The notes below the pieces were generated by a model. The model worked only from the letters and a program-made list of their open reading frames with translations, was not told the DNA's origin and did not search any database. Shown here piece by piece: positions 27,620-36,385 of a stretch of 64,000 nt of DNA (position 1 is the first letter of the stretch; every line of letters begins with the position of its first letter). The stretch comes from Streptomyces gobiensis (GTDB lineage: Bacteria; Actinomycetota; Actinomycetes; Streptomycetales; Streptomycetaceae), in NCBI RefSeq assembly GCF_021216675.1, contig NZ_CP086120.1:558001-622000 (forward strand), written 5' to 3'. A program made the position numbers and the translations under genes.

Positions 27620-28633
27620 TCACCCCCGTACGCTGACCCGGCCCAGCGGCCCATGCGGCCCCGCCTCCAGCGCCGCCCGCACCTCGGCGACAACGCGCCC
27701 AGGCTCCCGGGCCAGCTGCCCCGGCGTAACGCGCACCACCCACAACCCGGTCTCCTCCAGCCGCCGGTGCCGCTCCCGCGCACGCTCCCAGTCAGCCACC
27801 GAGAAGTACTGCGCCCGGGAGTCGACGTCGAGCAGTACCCCATGCCGAGCCCAGTACGCATCAGCAACGCACAGAAACTCCCCGCCCACATACAGCCGCG
27901 GCTTCCACAAGGGGCGAGGCAGCCCCGCCCCCTCCACCACCCTCCGCGCCAGCCCCTCCCCCGGCGAACGCGTCCCGGCAACCAGCTCACCCAGCACCTG
28001 CGCCACCCCAGGGCGCGTCCCCAGACACTCGCTCCGCAACTCAGCGCCCAGCTCCTCCAGGCTCACACCCCGCGCCTGGACCACCTCATGCAGCAGCCCC
28101 CGCACCCACCCCGGATCCGGCGCATGCCGCACGGCGTCCACAGTGGCCCGCAGCAACGGAGCCACCGGCAGCCCCCGCCCGCCCGCGGCCACCCCGGGGA
28201 AGCGCCGGGTACGGTAGACCCGCACCCATTCCCGGCTCCGTACATTGCGCCGATACGGCACCAGCACATCAATCATCTGCGGCCCGCACATCCGGGCGGC
28301 CCGTACCTGGTGCAGCATGAGTGCGGCAGCCCCGGTAATGACCGCTTCAGCCGGCGCCCGCCCCGGCGCCGGAAGCGGGCTGGCCGTCCGCCGTGTCGCA
28401 TAGCACAGCGCGGCCCGGTAGCGCTCCTCACCGGTCAACGGCCCGGAGTGCAGCACCACCACACCGGGCAACGGCCGCTGCCACCGGCCACCAGGACGAC
28501 ACCGGTCACGGATCGTCGCGGCGGGCACCCCGGCAGCCAGTAGCTGAGCGTGAGCGGCCACATCCCCTTGCCTCCGGGCCAGTTGGGCCAGGGAGCCGCT
28601 GTAGGGACGGTAATCCTGCGACGTGATACTCAT
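27620..28633 (-). CDS. AbiEi-like/DUF559-like hypothetical protein
   Basis: 337 residues from ATG at 28633. The N-terminal ~60 residues (LARRQGDVAAHAQLLAAGV then a RWQRPLPGVVVLHSGPL strand) look like the winged-helix opening of AbiEi-type antitoxin proteins. The C-terminal ~110 residues resemble a Vsr/DUF559 nuclease-like fold (VADAYWARHGVLLDVDS, RHRRLEETGLWVVRVTP), although a clean catalytic Asp/Glu set is not obvious. Such proteins are frequent in actinobacteria and lack an assigned role. No AbiEii-type toxin gene adjoins it. Confidence 0.72.
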   Translation of the reverse strand: MSITSQDYRPYSGSLAQLARRQGDVAAHAQLLAAGVPAATIRDRCRPGGRWQRPLPGVVVLHSGPLTGEERYRAALCYATRRTASPLPAPGRAPAEAVITGAAALMLHQVRAARMCGPQMIDVLVPYRRNVRSREWVRVYRTRRFPGVAAGGRGLPVAPLLRATVDAVRHAPDPGWVRGLLHEVVQARGVSLEELGAELRSECLGTRPGVAQVLGELVAGTRSPGEGLARRVVEGAGLPRPLWKPRLYVGGEFLCVADAYWARHGVLLDVDSRAQYFSVADWERARERHRRLEETGLWVVRVTPGQLAREPGRVVAEVRAALEAGPHGPLGRVSVRG

Positions 28634-28820
28634 ACAAAGCGCACTGCCCCCAGAGGCCTCCCCAAATCACGCCGCGTAACTACTCTGCACACAATCACCC
28701 GAATGAGTAACTGTGTGTGAACCCACCGAGCATCGTGGCCACAGCGTGCGGGCGTGCGCTCTCCCCGCGCCCCAGCCCCTCTCCCCCAGACTGGATACCC
28801 CGAAGCGAAGGGGGCCTGCC

Positions 28821-29027
28821 ATGGCCAGGCAGCGGCACGAAGCCCGCCAAAACGGCGGGCAGCAAACATGGAAAAACCCGCTCCGAGACAGCCAAGCACA
28901 GAACAACCACATACAGACCGGTCACACCCTCGACCGAGGCGCACTGGCACGCCTGGCCCTGCTGGCCGGACTGCTCCTGCTGTTCGTGTCACTCATCGCG
29001 CTGCTGCTCTACCGGTTGCTCAGCTGA
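28821..29027 (+). CDS. Small single-pass membrane protein
   Basis: 68 residues from ATG at 28821, which has AAGGGGG about 6 bases upstream. The N-terminal ~40 residues are polar (Gln/Asn/Arg rich) and the C-terminus is one strong hydrophobic helix (LALLAGLLLLFVSLIALLLY). No family recognised. It lies 71 bp before the next gene on the same strand. Confidence 0.55.
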   Translation: MARQRHEARQNGGQQTWKNPLRDSQAQNNHIQTGHTLDRGALARLALLAGLLLLFVSLIALLLYRLLS

Positions 29028-29097
29028 CAGCAGGGGGCCGGAGCGCGTTGTGCTCTGCACCCTTCCCTCCCCCAATCCAAGCCCCCACGATGGAACC

Positions 29098-29568
29098 ATG
29101 GACAACGAGACCGGACGGGCGCGACTCGAACTCTATGTGGAGTCCTTGCGCGCCCGGATGGACACGGACCAGTTCACTCTCCTGATGCGGACGTTCCATG
29201 CCTGGCTGAAACAGGGCGGCGGCACGCTCCGCCTCCACCTCGAACCCCACGAGAAGGAGCTGTTCACCGCCGGCGTCCAGGACGAGATGCTCACCCTCAT
29301 GGGTCTGGTCGGGGCCCTTGACCCCGGCCACGAGGACCGCGCCGACCACATAGTGGTCGACCTGGGCGACGGCGACCACGCCAAGGGCGTCCGCTCCCTG
29401 GTCCCCCGCGATATCGCCGAAGACCCCCAACGCCTCGCCGAGATGCGCCGCCGTCTCGACGCCGAGGTGCAGCAGCAGAGGCAGCAGCGGGAGCAGGACG
29501 CCCACGAGGTCGAATCCATCGCCCGCGCCAGCGGCCTTCTCCCGGAGAACGATGACACGGCGAACTGA
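29098..29568 (+). CDS. Hypothetical protein, soluble, charged
   Basis: 156 residues from ATG at 29098. It is acidic, with a Gln/Arg/Glu-rich helical stretch near residues 115-140. It lacks a signal peptide or membrane segment. The body (FTLLMRTFHAWLKQGGGTLRLHLEP... DHIVVDLGDGDH) has a regular alpha/beta look but no motif I recognise. It ends directly before the remains of a decayed regulator gene. Confidence 0.7.
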   Translation: MDNETGRARLELYVESLRARMDTDQFTLLMRTFHAWLKQGGGTLRLHLEPHEKELFTAGVQDEMLTLMGLVGALDPGHEDRADHIVVDLGDGDHAKGVRSLVPRDIAEDPQRLAEMRRRLDAEVQQQRQQREQDAHEVESIARASGLLPENDDTAN

Positions 29569-29569
29569 C

Positions 29570-30334
29570 CGGCCGCCAAAGCGCACCTGCTGGAGCAGGC
29601 GGCGCCCGATCGCTATGAGTTCCATGGTCTGCTGTGCGCCCATGCCACTGATCAAGCCCAGCACGAGGAGACGCCCGAGCGCCGCGAAGCCGCTCTGCGG
29701 CGCGTGTGCCCTGGTACCTGCACTCAGCAGACACCGCTCAGGCCTGAATCAATCCCCAGGAAACCCATATCCCACTCGATCCACCTGCTGACAGCATCGA
29801 TCCGCTGACCTTCTCAGACCACGGCAAGGCCATGCTGGTACGAGCTGGAGCGCGGCAATCTTCAGGCCGCCGCTCGTGCCGCCGGGGCAGCCGGACTTGA
29901 CCGGATCGCATGGACGCTGCCCGCCGCCCTGCGCAGCGTCCATATGCTCCTCAACCCCTTCGAGGAATGGCTGGCCATGGGCCATACCGGCCTGTGCACC
30001 GCCCGTCGGCTCGCCGACCGAGCAGCAGAGGCCGAGCTCCTGGAAAGCTTCGGCATGGCCTATACACAGTTCCCACCGCCTGACGGAAGCCGCCGACCAC
30101 CACCAAAGCGCCCTGGCCATACGACGCGAACGGACGATCGGCTGGGCTAAGCGCTCTCACTCAACGACATCGGGCTGATCTGCCTCCGGAGACGACAGCT
30201 GAAAGAAGCCAGGACGTATTTCGAACGCTGCCTTCTCCTCTTTCGAGAGACCGACGCCACCCACTGGGAGGCCATCGCGATGGTCAAACCTCGCGGAAGT
30301 GAGATACGAGCTGGGGCAGTTGCCCGCAGCTTCC
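29570..30334 (+). pseudogene. Decayed AfsR-type regulator (NB-ARC/TPR C-terminal part)
   Basis: Piecing three frames together gives a continuous AfsR/SARP-family C-terminus. The first block reads AHLLEQAAPDRYEFHGLLCAHA. A frameshift near 29706 leads to WYLHSADTAQA then a TGA, then DPLTFSDHGKAM. A frameshift near 29836 gives WYELERGNLQAAARAA. A frameshift near 30073 gives the TPR HRLTEAADHHQSALAIRR. Another near 30150 gives LNDIGLICLRRRQLKEAR. An extra A near 30287 precedes NLAEVRYELGQL. The SARP and NB-ARC halves are missing. This is a dead fragment at the border of the accessory region. Confidence 0.85.
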
Positions 30335-30793
30335 GAACAACGGCGGATCCATGACCGGCGTACAGAACCAGGTCGGCAACATCAATTCCCAGCAGAGCCG
30401 GGTACTTCGGCGGTCGGCGCCGAGAAGGCGGCGCAGTTCACGGAGAAGCTCAAAGACAGTCGCGGGAGCTTGGCGCAAGAGCGCGACCTCGTCCAGGACT
30501 ACGAGCAGTGCCTCGGCTTCCTCGATGTCGCTGCGGAGCAGGACATCACCGCTCCGGACAGCCGTGGCCTGGCCCGCAACATGCTGGAGCGGATTCTGCA
30601 AAGTGCGGCGGTGCCCCCGGCTTGTCCACCCTCGTCGCATCAGCGATGTCGCTCATCGCCACAATGTCCTGACACCGCTGTGCAGGCGTCGGCCACAGGT
30701 TGCGGGCGAAAGTAGGCCCGAACCCGCCTGTCGGCCAACCCGCCGCTCGTAGGCTGATCGCCAGTACGGACCGGACCAGGGAAAGGCCGTGAG
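30335..30793. other. Unassigned stretch between the dead regulator and the DUF262 gene
   Basis: No supported gene. A plus-strand frame contains a helical segment (AAQFTEKLKDSRGSLAQERDL) that may be more decayed sequence, and a 118-codon minus-strand frame (30284-30640) overlaps it. Neither has a ribosome site or known family. The last ~50 bp carry the AAAGG ribosome site for the TTG at 30794. Confidence 0.5.
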
Positions 30794-33370
30794 TTGAAAG
30801 CCTCGGAGACGACCGTCGCCCGGCTCATGCAGGGGCAGACGCAGCAGTTTCAGATCCCGCTCTACCAGCGCACCTACTCCTGGGCAGAGAAGCATCTGGA
30901 GCAGCTGTGGCAGGACATCCTGGAGCAGGCTCGGCTCCTTGAAGAGGGCAATACGGCCACCGCCCACTTCCTCGGCTCCGTGGTACTGGCCCCTTCACCG
31001 CAGACCGAAGCGACCTTCCCCCGTCATCTGGTCGTGGACGGTCAGCAGCGGCTCACCACCATTTCCATCGCGCTCACGGCGCTTCGCGACCATCTGGCCG
31101 ACACCGATCCGCAAGCGCGAGAACGGCTGAACGAGCAGTACCTGATCAACAAGTGGTCCAGCGGCGACAGTGCATTCCGGCTGCTGCCCACACAGGCCGA
31201 CCGTGCCCTCTACGCCGGGTATGTGCGCGGGGCACACGACGGGTTCCGAGGCGGTGGCCGTATCGGTGCCGCGTACCAGTTCTTCCGCCGCAAGCTCGTC
31301 GCGGCCCAGGACCCGGCGGATCCCTATGACCTCACCTCCATCGAGCATGCCATCACCACCCGGCTCGCTCTGATCAGCGTCAGTGCTGACCGGGACGACA
31401 ACGTCCACCGGATCTTCGAGTCGCTGAACAACACCGGCAAGAAGCTGAGCCAGGCCGACCTGTTGCGCAACTATCTCTTTATGCGGCTGCGAGTGCGCGG
31501 CGAAGAGGTGTACGAGACGCACTGGCTGCCAGTGCAGCAGTCCCTCTCCAATGAAGATCTCGAGCATCTGATGTGGCTCCAGCTCGTGCTGGACGGTGAT
31601 GAGCGCGTGCGCCGACAGGACCTCTACGGGGCCCAGCAGGCGCGTTTCGAGAAGCAGGACACCACGGAGGAGGACATCGCCTCCTATGTGCGGGAGCTGC
31701 ACCGCAGCTCCTTCCATCTGCGGCGCATCCTGCATCCCGAGACCGAGGAGCACGCTGGTATCCGTGAGCGGCTGCGTCGGCTGCAGGAGTGGCAGGCGAC
31801 CGTGACACACCCAGCAGTCATGCTCCTGCTTGGCCTGCGGGACCAGGGCCAGGCGGACAGCGACGAGGTGATACGTGCCCTGTCCTACATCGAAAGCTTC
31901 CTGGTCCGGCGCATGCTCTGCTGGATCCCCACCAACAATCTCAACCGCATCTTCCAGGCCATGCCCGGCCAGCTGCCGGTGGGTGTAGCCCCCGCCGACG
32001 GCATCCGACAGCTGCTGTCGGTCTCCCGGCGCTTCTGGCCGACCGATGCCGAGCTGCGGGAGGAGATCCGGAAGGCCCCCTTCTACGAGCGTGGACGCCC
32101 AAACCAGCGGCTCTTCGTCCTGCGGCGCCTGGAGGAGAGCTTCGAGCATCCCGAGCCGGTGGACTTCTCCCGCGCCGAGCTCACGATCGAGCACGTGATG
32201 CCGCAGTCTCCCGGCGAAGAGTGGCTGGACGCGCTGGCGGTCAGCGGTGAACCGGACGAGACGCCCCAGCAGCTGCACGCCCGCCTCGTACACACCCTGG
32301 GCAACCTCACCCTTACTGGCGTGAACTCCCGGCTGTCCAACCACATCTTCGAACGTAAGAAGGACCTGTTCACCTCCAGCCATCTGGAGCTGAACCGGGG
32401 CATTGCCGAAGCGGAGAGCTGGAGTGCGGAGGAGATTCTCGCCCGCGCCGACATGCTGACCGAGCGTGCCGTGAAGTTGTGGCCAGGACCCATCGATGGT
32501 GTCTCCCATGTGGAGCGGGGACGGGACTGGGGGCAACTGCACGAGGCGCTGGCCGCGATGCCGGACGGCACTTGGACAACATACGGGGACCTGGCCGCCC
32601 TCATCGGCTCCGCCCCGCAGGCTGTGGGCAGCCATCTACTGAAGACGCCGGGCGTGCTCAACGCACACCGTGTCCTCACCCACCAGGGCCTTCCGGCCGA
32701 GGGGTTCCGCTGGCCCGGTGAGGACCGGGGGGACGTGCGCGACCTTCTCGCGTCCGAGTGCGTCGAGTTCACCGAGAGCGGCTCCGCGCACCCCGAGCAA
32801 CGGCTGTCCACCGAGGAGCTGGCCGCGCTATTGGGGCTGCAGGGGGACGACAGGCAAGGGCAGGCGGCACCTCGCGGGGAGGCGGACAGCGCCGTGGCAT
32901 CCGTGCAGGAGCGGTGGGAACGCTTCTTCCACCAGCTCGCGGCCGACGATACCGAGGCTGTGGTCGCCGCTGTCCGGGAGCTCCTCGACTTCTGGGAGAA
33001 TGAAGCGGGTGGCGGTTTCTCGATCGGCAGCGGCAAGACCTACGCCGGTGCTTCTTTGCTGCTCGACCGGCGCGATGCCCCCGACATCTGGCCGGTGACC
33101 GTCTATCCCGGAACCGGGCGTGGTGGCGTGGTCGAGGTCGCCTTCCAGTATCTGACCTCCCGTGAGCCGTTCACCGATGATGCTCTGCGCGATGAACTGC
33201 GGCGACGGTTCAACGGGATGACCGGTGTGGAGATCCCCCAGGGCAAGCTCACCCTCCGGCCGAGCTTCCGGCTGTCGATCCTGACGGACGAGGGCAACCA
33301 GCAGGCCCTACGCGAAGCCCTGCTGTGGTTCCGCGACCGCGTACTGGCGGCAGAAGAAGAAGCGGGCTGA
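30794..33370 (+). CDS. DUF262/DUF1524 HNH protein with an internal alkyltransferase-like domain
   Basis: 858 residues from TTG at 30794. Residues ~1-220 are a DUF262 ParB-like NTPase domain (QIPLYQRTYSW, VVDGQQRLTT at ~79). Residues ~430-560 are a DUF1524 HNH nuclease (TIEHVMPQS at ~464, then HTLGNLTLTG and the downstream Asn/His pattern), the GmrSD-type arrangement used against modified phage DNA. Residues ~575-655 then show an alkyltransferase-like winged helix (MPDGTWTTYGDLAALIG ... GVLNAHRVL) with no catalytic PCHR Cys. The last ~170 residues are unassigned. It is convergent with the toxin-antitoxin pair across a strong hairpin and is probably a stand-alone DNA-targeting defence effector. 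Confidence 0.88.
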   Translation: MKASETTVARLMQGQTQQFQIPLYQRTYSWAEKHLEQLWQDILEQARLLEEGNTATAHFLGSVVLAPSPQTEATFPRHLVVDGQQRLTTISIALTALRDHLADTDPQARERLNEQYLINKWSSGDSAFRLLPTQADRALYAGYVRGAHDGFRGGGRIGAAYQFFRRKLVAAQDPADPYDLTSIEHAITTRLALISVSADRDDNVHRIFESLNNTGKKLSQADLLRNYLFMRLRVRGEEVYETHWLPVQQSLSNEDLEHLMWLQLVLDGDERVRRQDLYGAQQARFEKQDTTEEDIASYVRELHRSSFHLRRILHPETEEHAGIRERLRRLQEWQATVTHPAVMLLLGLRDQGQADSDEVIRALSYIESFLVRRMLCWIPTNNLNRIFQAMPGQLPVGVAPADGIRQLLSVSRRFWPTDAELREEIRKAPFYERGRPNQRLFVLRRLEESFEHPEPVDFSRAELTIEHVMPQSPGEEWLDALAVSGEPDETPQQLHARLVHTLGNLTLTGVNSRLSNHIFERKKDLFTSSHLELNRGIAEAESWSAEEILARADMLTERAVKLWPGPIDGVSHVERGRDWGQLHEALAAMPDGTWTTYGDLAALIGSAPQAVGSHLLKTPGVLNAHRVLTHQGLPAEGFRWPGEDRGDVRDLLASECVEFTESGSAHPEQRLSTEELAALLGLQGDDRQGQAAPRGEADSAVASVQERWERFFHQLAADDTEAVVAAVRELLDFWENEAGGGFSIGSGKTYAGASLLLDRRDAPDIWPVTVYPGTGRGGVVEVAFQYLTSREPFTDDALRDELRRRFNGMTGVEIPQGKLTLRPSFRLSILTDEGNQQALREALLWFRDRVLAAEEEAG

Positions 33371-33402
33371 GCGAATCCAGACTGCTTGGGAGCGACAAGC
33401 AG

Positions 33403-33434
33403 CGCCGCCCCAGGGCCCCAGCCCTGGGGCGGCG
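33403..33434. terminator. 14-bp perfect hairpin, bidirectional terminator
   Basis: 33403-33416 (CGCCGCCCCAGGGC) pairs perfectly with 33421-33434 around a CCCA loop. It lies between the convergent DUF262 gene (ends 33370) and the toxin gene (ends 33489), so it can stop transcription from both sides. Confidence 0.8.
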
Positions 33435-33488
33435 TTCTGGGGCGGCGTTGCGCGGGGCGTAAGGCCTGCTTTCCTCACACACGTTCTG

Positions 33489-33740
33489 TCATGGGACCTT
33501 GCCTACGGTTTCGATGGAGATCACGACGGGGGATCCGTCCCGGACCTGATACAGCACCCGGTACCTTCCGACGTGCATGCGGAAATAGCCGCTGCCGTAC
33601 GGGTGCGATCCGAGCGGCCGTGGATTGCCACGGAGCAGGTTGATCGCGTCGAGAACTTGATCAATCTCTTCACGATCGGACTTGCGCAGCTGGGTCAGTG
33701 CCCGGCGGGCGGCGGGCTGAAAGACGACCTCGGCGCTCAC
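33489..33740 (-). CDS. relE: RelE/ParE-type toxin
   Basis: 83 residues from GTG at 33740, which overlaps the antitoxin stop as GTGA. RelE-fold hallmarks: basic N-terminal strand and helix (AEVVFQPAARRALTQLRKSD), the core strand GYFRMHVGRYRVLYQVRDG and VISIETVGKV. Family members cleave mRNA on the ribosome or inhibit gyrase. The overlap ensures translation after the antitoxin. Confidence 0.92.
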   Translation of the reverse strand: MSAEVVFQPAARRALTQLRKSDREEIDQVLDAINLLRGNPRPLGSHPYGSGYFRMHVGRYRVLYQVRDGSPVVISIETVGKVP

Positions 33741-34018
33741 GCGGCTCCCCGCCGGTGCCTGGCAGCGTCCTGCGCGGCGAGCTCTGCGAGAAACTCCTCC
33801 TGCGTGAGCACCGGGTCCGGGCACCCATGGGCCTCGTTGAGGCGGTTCTGTGCGATGGCCAGGTCATCTTCGAGATCGGCGAGTTCCTGGGGACTGATGA
33901 GTATGGCCACGACGGTGCCGTGGTCAGTGATGGCGGTGCGTTCGCGGCTGGTGGCTGCTTTACGGCACAGGTCACCAAGGTTGGCCCGGGCTTGTGCGAT
34001 GCCGATCGTGTCACTCAT
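33737..34018 (-). CDS. Phd/YefM-type antitoxin
   Basis: 93 residues from ATG at 34018. The N-terminal ~60 residues are the Phd/YefM DNA-binding fold (IGIAQARANLGDLCRKAA then ERTAITDHGTVVAILISPQELADLE). The C-terminal acidic/Ala-rich tail would bind the toxin. It precedes relE with a 4-base overlap, the classic antitoxin-first order, and is presumably autorepressed with the toxin as co-repressor. Confidence 0.93.
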   Translation of the reverse strand: MSDTIGIAQARANLGDLCRKAATSRERTAITDHGTVVAILISPQELADLEDDLAIAQNRLNEAHGCPDPVLTQEEFLAELAAQDAARHRRGAA

Positions 34019-34112
34019 GCATGAAGTGTATCTAGTGAATCTCGTGGATGGTGCCTGGCCGGCATCGGCCGCGGCTCCGGCCCCGCTGCCCGGGCTTCAC
34101 CTCTGCCGCTGT

Positions 34113-36380
34113 CTACTTCAGCAGGCCGGTCAGGAAGCGGCTGGGGTCGCCGTGCCAGAAGATCGCCAGGGCGTCGCGGGCGCGGGTGGCGGCGACGAAC
34201 AGCAGGGAGCGGGCGCGCTGGAGTTCCCGCTCGTGCCGGGAACGGTCCGTGTGCTGCCATCGGTCGACCGCGCTGCGGGGGACCAGCCCCTCGCTCACCC
34301 CTGCGATGATCACGCGGCGGTATTCGAGGCCCTTGAAGCGGTACATCGTTCCGATGTGGACGCCCTCTCCGCCCTTTGGTCCCTCCGCCGTGATCTCCAC
34401 GGGTTCGATGCCGGCCCGCTTCAGCCGTACGGCGGTCTCCGTCACCATGTCGTTGGTCGGTACGCAGATGGCGACAACGCCGCGGGGAACGTCGTGCCAT
34501 GCCTTGATCTGCTCGACGATGGCGTCCAGCTCGCGGTCCCAGGTGGGCTCGCCGTGCAGCAGAGGCCGGTTGCCGTGCAGCACTGACCGGTAGCCGGTCA
34601 GTGGGTCTTCGCCGCCGTCCAGGTCGTCGTATGCGGCACCGTCCAGGACGCGCTGGGCATCGCGCAGGATCTCGCTCGTTGTGCGGTAGCTGAGCGTCAG
34701 CCGGGAGGAGCGGCCTCGGATGTTGACGCCGAGGCTGCCGAGAGTGACCTGGTGGTCGTAGATGCGCTGGTGGGTGTCGCCGACGAGGAAGAGGTCATCT
34801 GGGCCCGTCGGCACCATCGCGCGCAGCAGCTTCCAGTGCGACGGGGAGAGGTCCTGGGCCTCGTCCACCACCGCGTGCCGGTAGCGGTATCGCAGCCAGG
34901 CGCCGGATCCGGCTTCCACGTGGATGTTGTGCATGCCGCCGCGTTCGTCCCGCTCGGCCTGCCGGGCGTCGATCTTCGCCTTACGGGCCATCTCCAGCCG
35001 GGCGGCCCGCTCGGCGACCTGCCGGTAGGTCTCCAGTCCCTTGAGGTCCAGACGTTGGGTGAAGCGCTCCGACAGCTGCCAGATACCGGCGCGCTCGGCG
35101 CGGCCGATGCTACGTCCGCGTCCGGCCCGCCGCGCCCGGAAGTATGCGGATCGCGTGTGGACGGCCTGGCCCAGGATCACCTGATTCCATTCGTCGCTGA
35201 GGAACTCCGCCGCCCATCGGCTCTCGCCCGTCTCGTCGAGCATGGCCCGCCATTCCCGCAGCGCCTGGTTGTCGTCGATGCGCCGCTTCCCGCCCGCTGG
35301 ATCAGCCTCGCGCACGACCTGAGCGGCGAGCTGGTCGATGTGGAGGATGTCGACTCTCGCCAAGGTTTCGGGGCCGCCCAGGGAGAGCAACCGCGCGCGC
35401 AGGTCGGCGGCGAGGTTCTTGTTGAAGGTCGTCAGCAGGATGGGCTTGGTGTGCCCGGGAGGGAGCTGGTCGGCCAGATGCTTGACGCGGTGCAGGGCGA
35501 CGATGGTCTTGCCCGTTCCGGGGCCACCGCTGACCCGGGTGGGGCCTGAGTAGCGGCGGTGGACGAGCTTGGCCTGCGTGGGGTGCAGAAAGGTCTTCCA
35601 GCGGCCGAAGTCGCCCTCCTCGATGATGCTCTGCAGCTCCTCGTCGTCGGTGATGACGACGGCTTGGGAGCGGTGTATCGCCGCCTGCCAGTCGTCGGTG
35701 TCCACCGGGCCTTCCGCGGCGACCGGCTTGGTGACCTGGTCCAGGACTTGGTCATACGGCGTCCCGTCACGCAGTCGCAGCAGGACTTCGCCGGTGTGCC
35801 GAGGGGCGTATTCGGCCAGCCCCAGCAGCTCGTCGTCCGTGGTCAGCTTCCGGATGATCGGGATGAGTGGCTCGGCGACACCCAGTTCCGCGAACTGTTC
35901 ACTGCTGTACGCGCCGAACAGCGGCTGGGGGGTGGCGGTCTCCCCCGGGGCAGCGGTCTCCTGCGGGCCGGATGGTCGCGGAGTGGGCTGCTGGGGCAGC
36001 GCGCGGCGCAGCACACTGTCCTCGACGACTTCGAGGTCGACGTATTCGATGCCGCCGGTGACCTGGTTGATGCCGTAGGCATACCGTTCGAGGTTCCGGT
36101 AGACGTCCTTGTGGTGCTTGACCGCGACGAGCAGCCAGTCGTTCCCGCCCAGGTCCAGCAGCAGGGCCCGGTATTCGCGGTTGATCCGCGCCGACCACAG
36201 ATTGCTGTCACCGGTCAGCTTCTCCAGGTGGAATCCGCGGGATGTGGGGTTGCGGCGGAACTCGCGCTGGAACTGGTAGACCGCACCGATCACGGGCCGG
36301 TCGAGCTTGGCGATCTCCTTGTCCGCCTTGTCGAGCAGGCGCAGCGTGGCGCCCTGCGCGGGTGCGGTAGTGCTGGTCAA
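34113..36380 (-). CDS. UvrD/Rep-type helicase with RelE-like N-terminal domain
   Basis: 755 residues. I chose TTG at 36380 because GAGGAG lies 8 bases upstream; it is 5 bp after the stop of the preceding helicase gene. Residues ~10-100 resemble a RelE/ParE domain (AVYQFQREFRRNPTSRG, NREYRALLLDL, VKHHKDVYRNLERY). Residues ~230-755 are a superfamily 1 helicase: Walker A GGPGTGKT (~283), DEAQDLSPSHW (~504), SYRTTSEI, and the C-terminal MYRFKGLEYRRVII with VAATRARDAL. It probably unwinds DNA jointly with its neighbour. The tight spacing marks it as the last gene of that unit. Confidence 0.88.
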   Translation of the reverse strand: MTSTTAPAQGATLRLLDKADKEIAKLDRPVIGAVYQFQREFRRNPTSRGFHLEKLTGDSNLWSARINREYRALLLDLGGNDWLLVAVKHHKDVYRNLERYAYGINQVTGGIEYVDLEVVEDSVLRRALPQQPTPRPSGPQETAAPGETATPQPLFGAYSSEQFAELGVAEPLIPIIRKLTTDDELLGLAEYAPRHTGEVLLRLRDGTPYDQVLDQVTKPVAAEGPVDTDDWQAAIHRSQAVVITDDEELQSIIEEGDFGRWKTFLHPTQAKLVHRRYSGPTRVSGGPGTGKTIVALHRVKHLADQLPPGHTKPILLTTFNKNLAADLRARLLSLGGPETLARVDILHIDQLAAQVVREADPAGGKRRIDDNQALREWRAMLDETGESRWAAEFLSDEWNQVILGQAVHTRSAYFRARRAGRGRSIGRAERAGIWQLSERFTQRLDLKGLETYRQVAERAARLEMARKAKIDARQAERDERGGMHNIHVEAGSGAWLRYRYRHAVVDEAQDLSPSHWKLLRAMVPTGPDDLFLVGDTHQRIYDHQVTLGSLGVNIRGRSSRLTLSYRTTSEILRDAQRVLDGAAYDDLDGGEDPLTGYRSVLHGNRPLLHGEPTWDRELDAIVEQIKAWHDVPRGVVAICVPTNDMVTETAVRLKRAGIEPVEITAEGPKGGEGVHIGTMYRFKGLEYRRVIIAGVSEGLVPRSAVDRWQHTDRSRHERELQRARSLLFVAATRARDALAIFWHGDPSRFLTGLLK

Positions 36381-36385
36381 GTGGG

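Noticed and set aside
30284..30640. 118-codon minus-strand frame next to the dead regulator
   Set aside because: No ribosome site or family resemblance; it is antisense to degraded plus-strand coding sequence.
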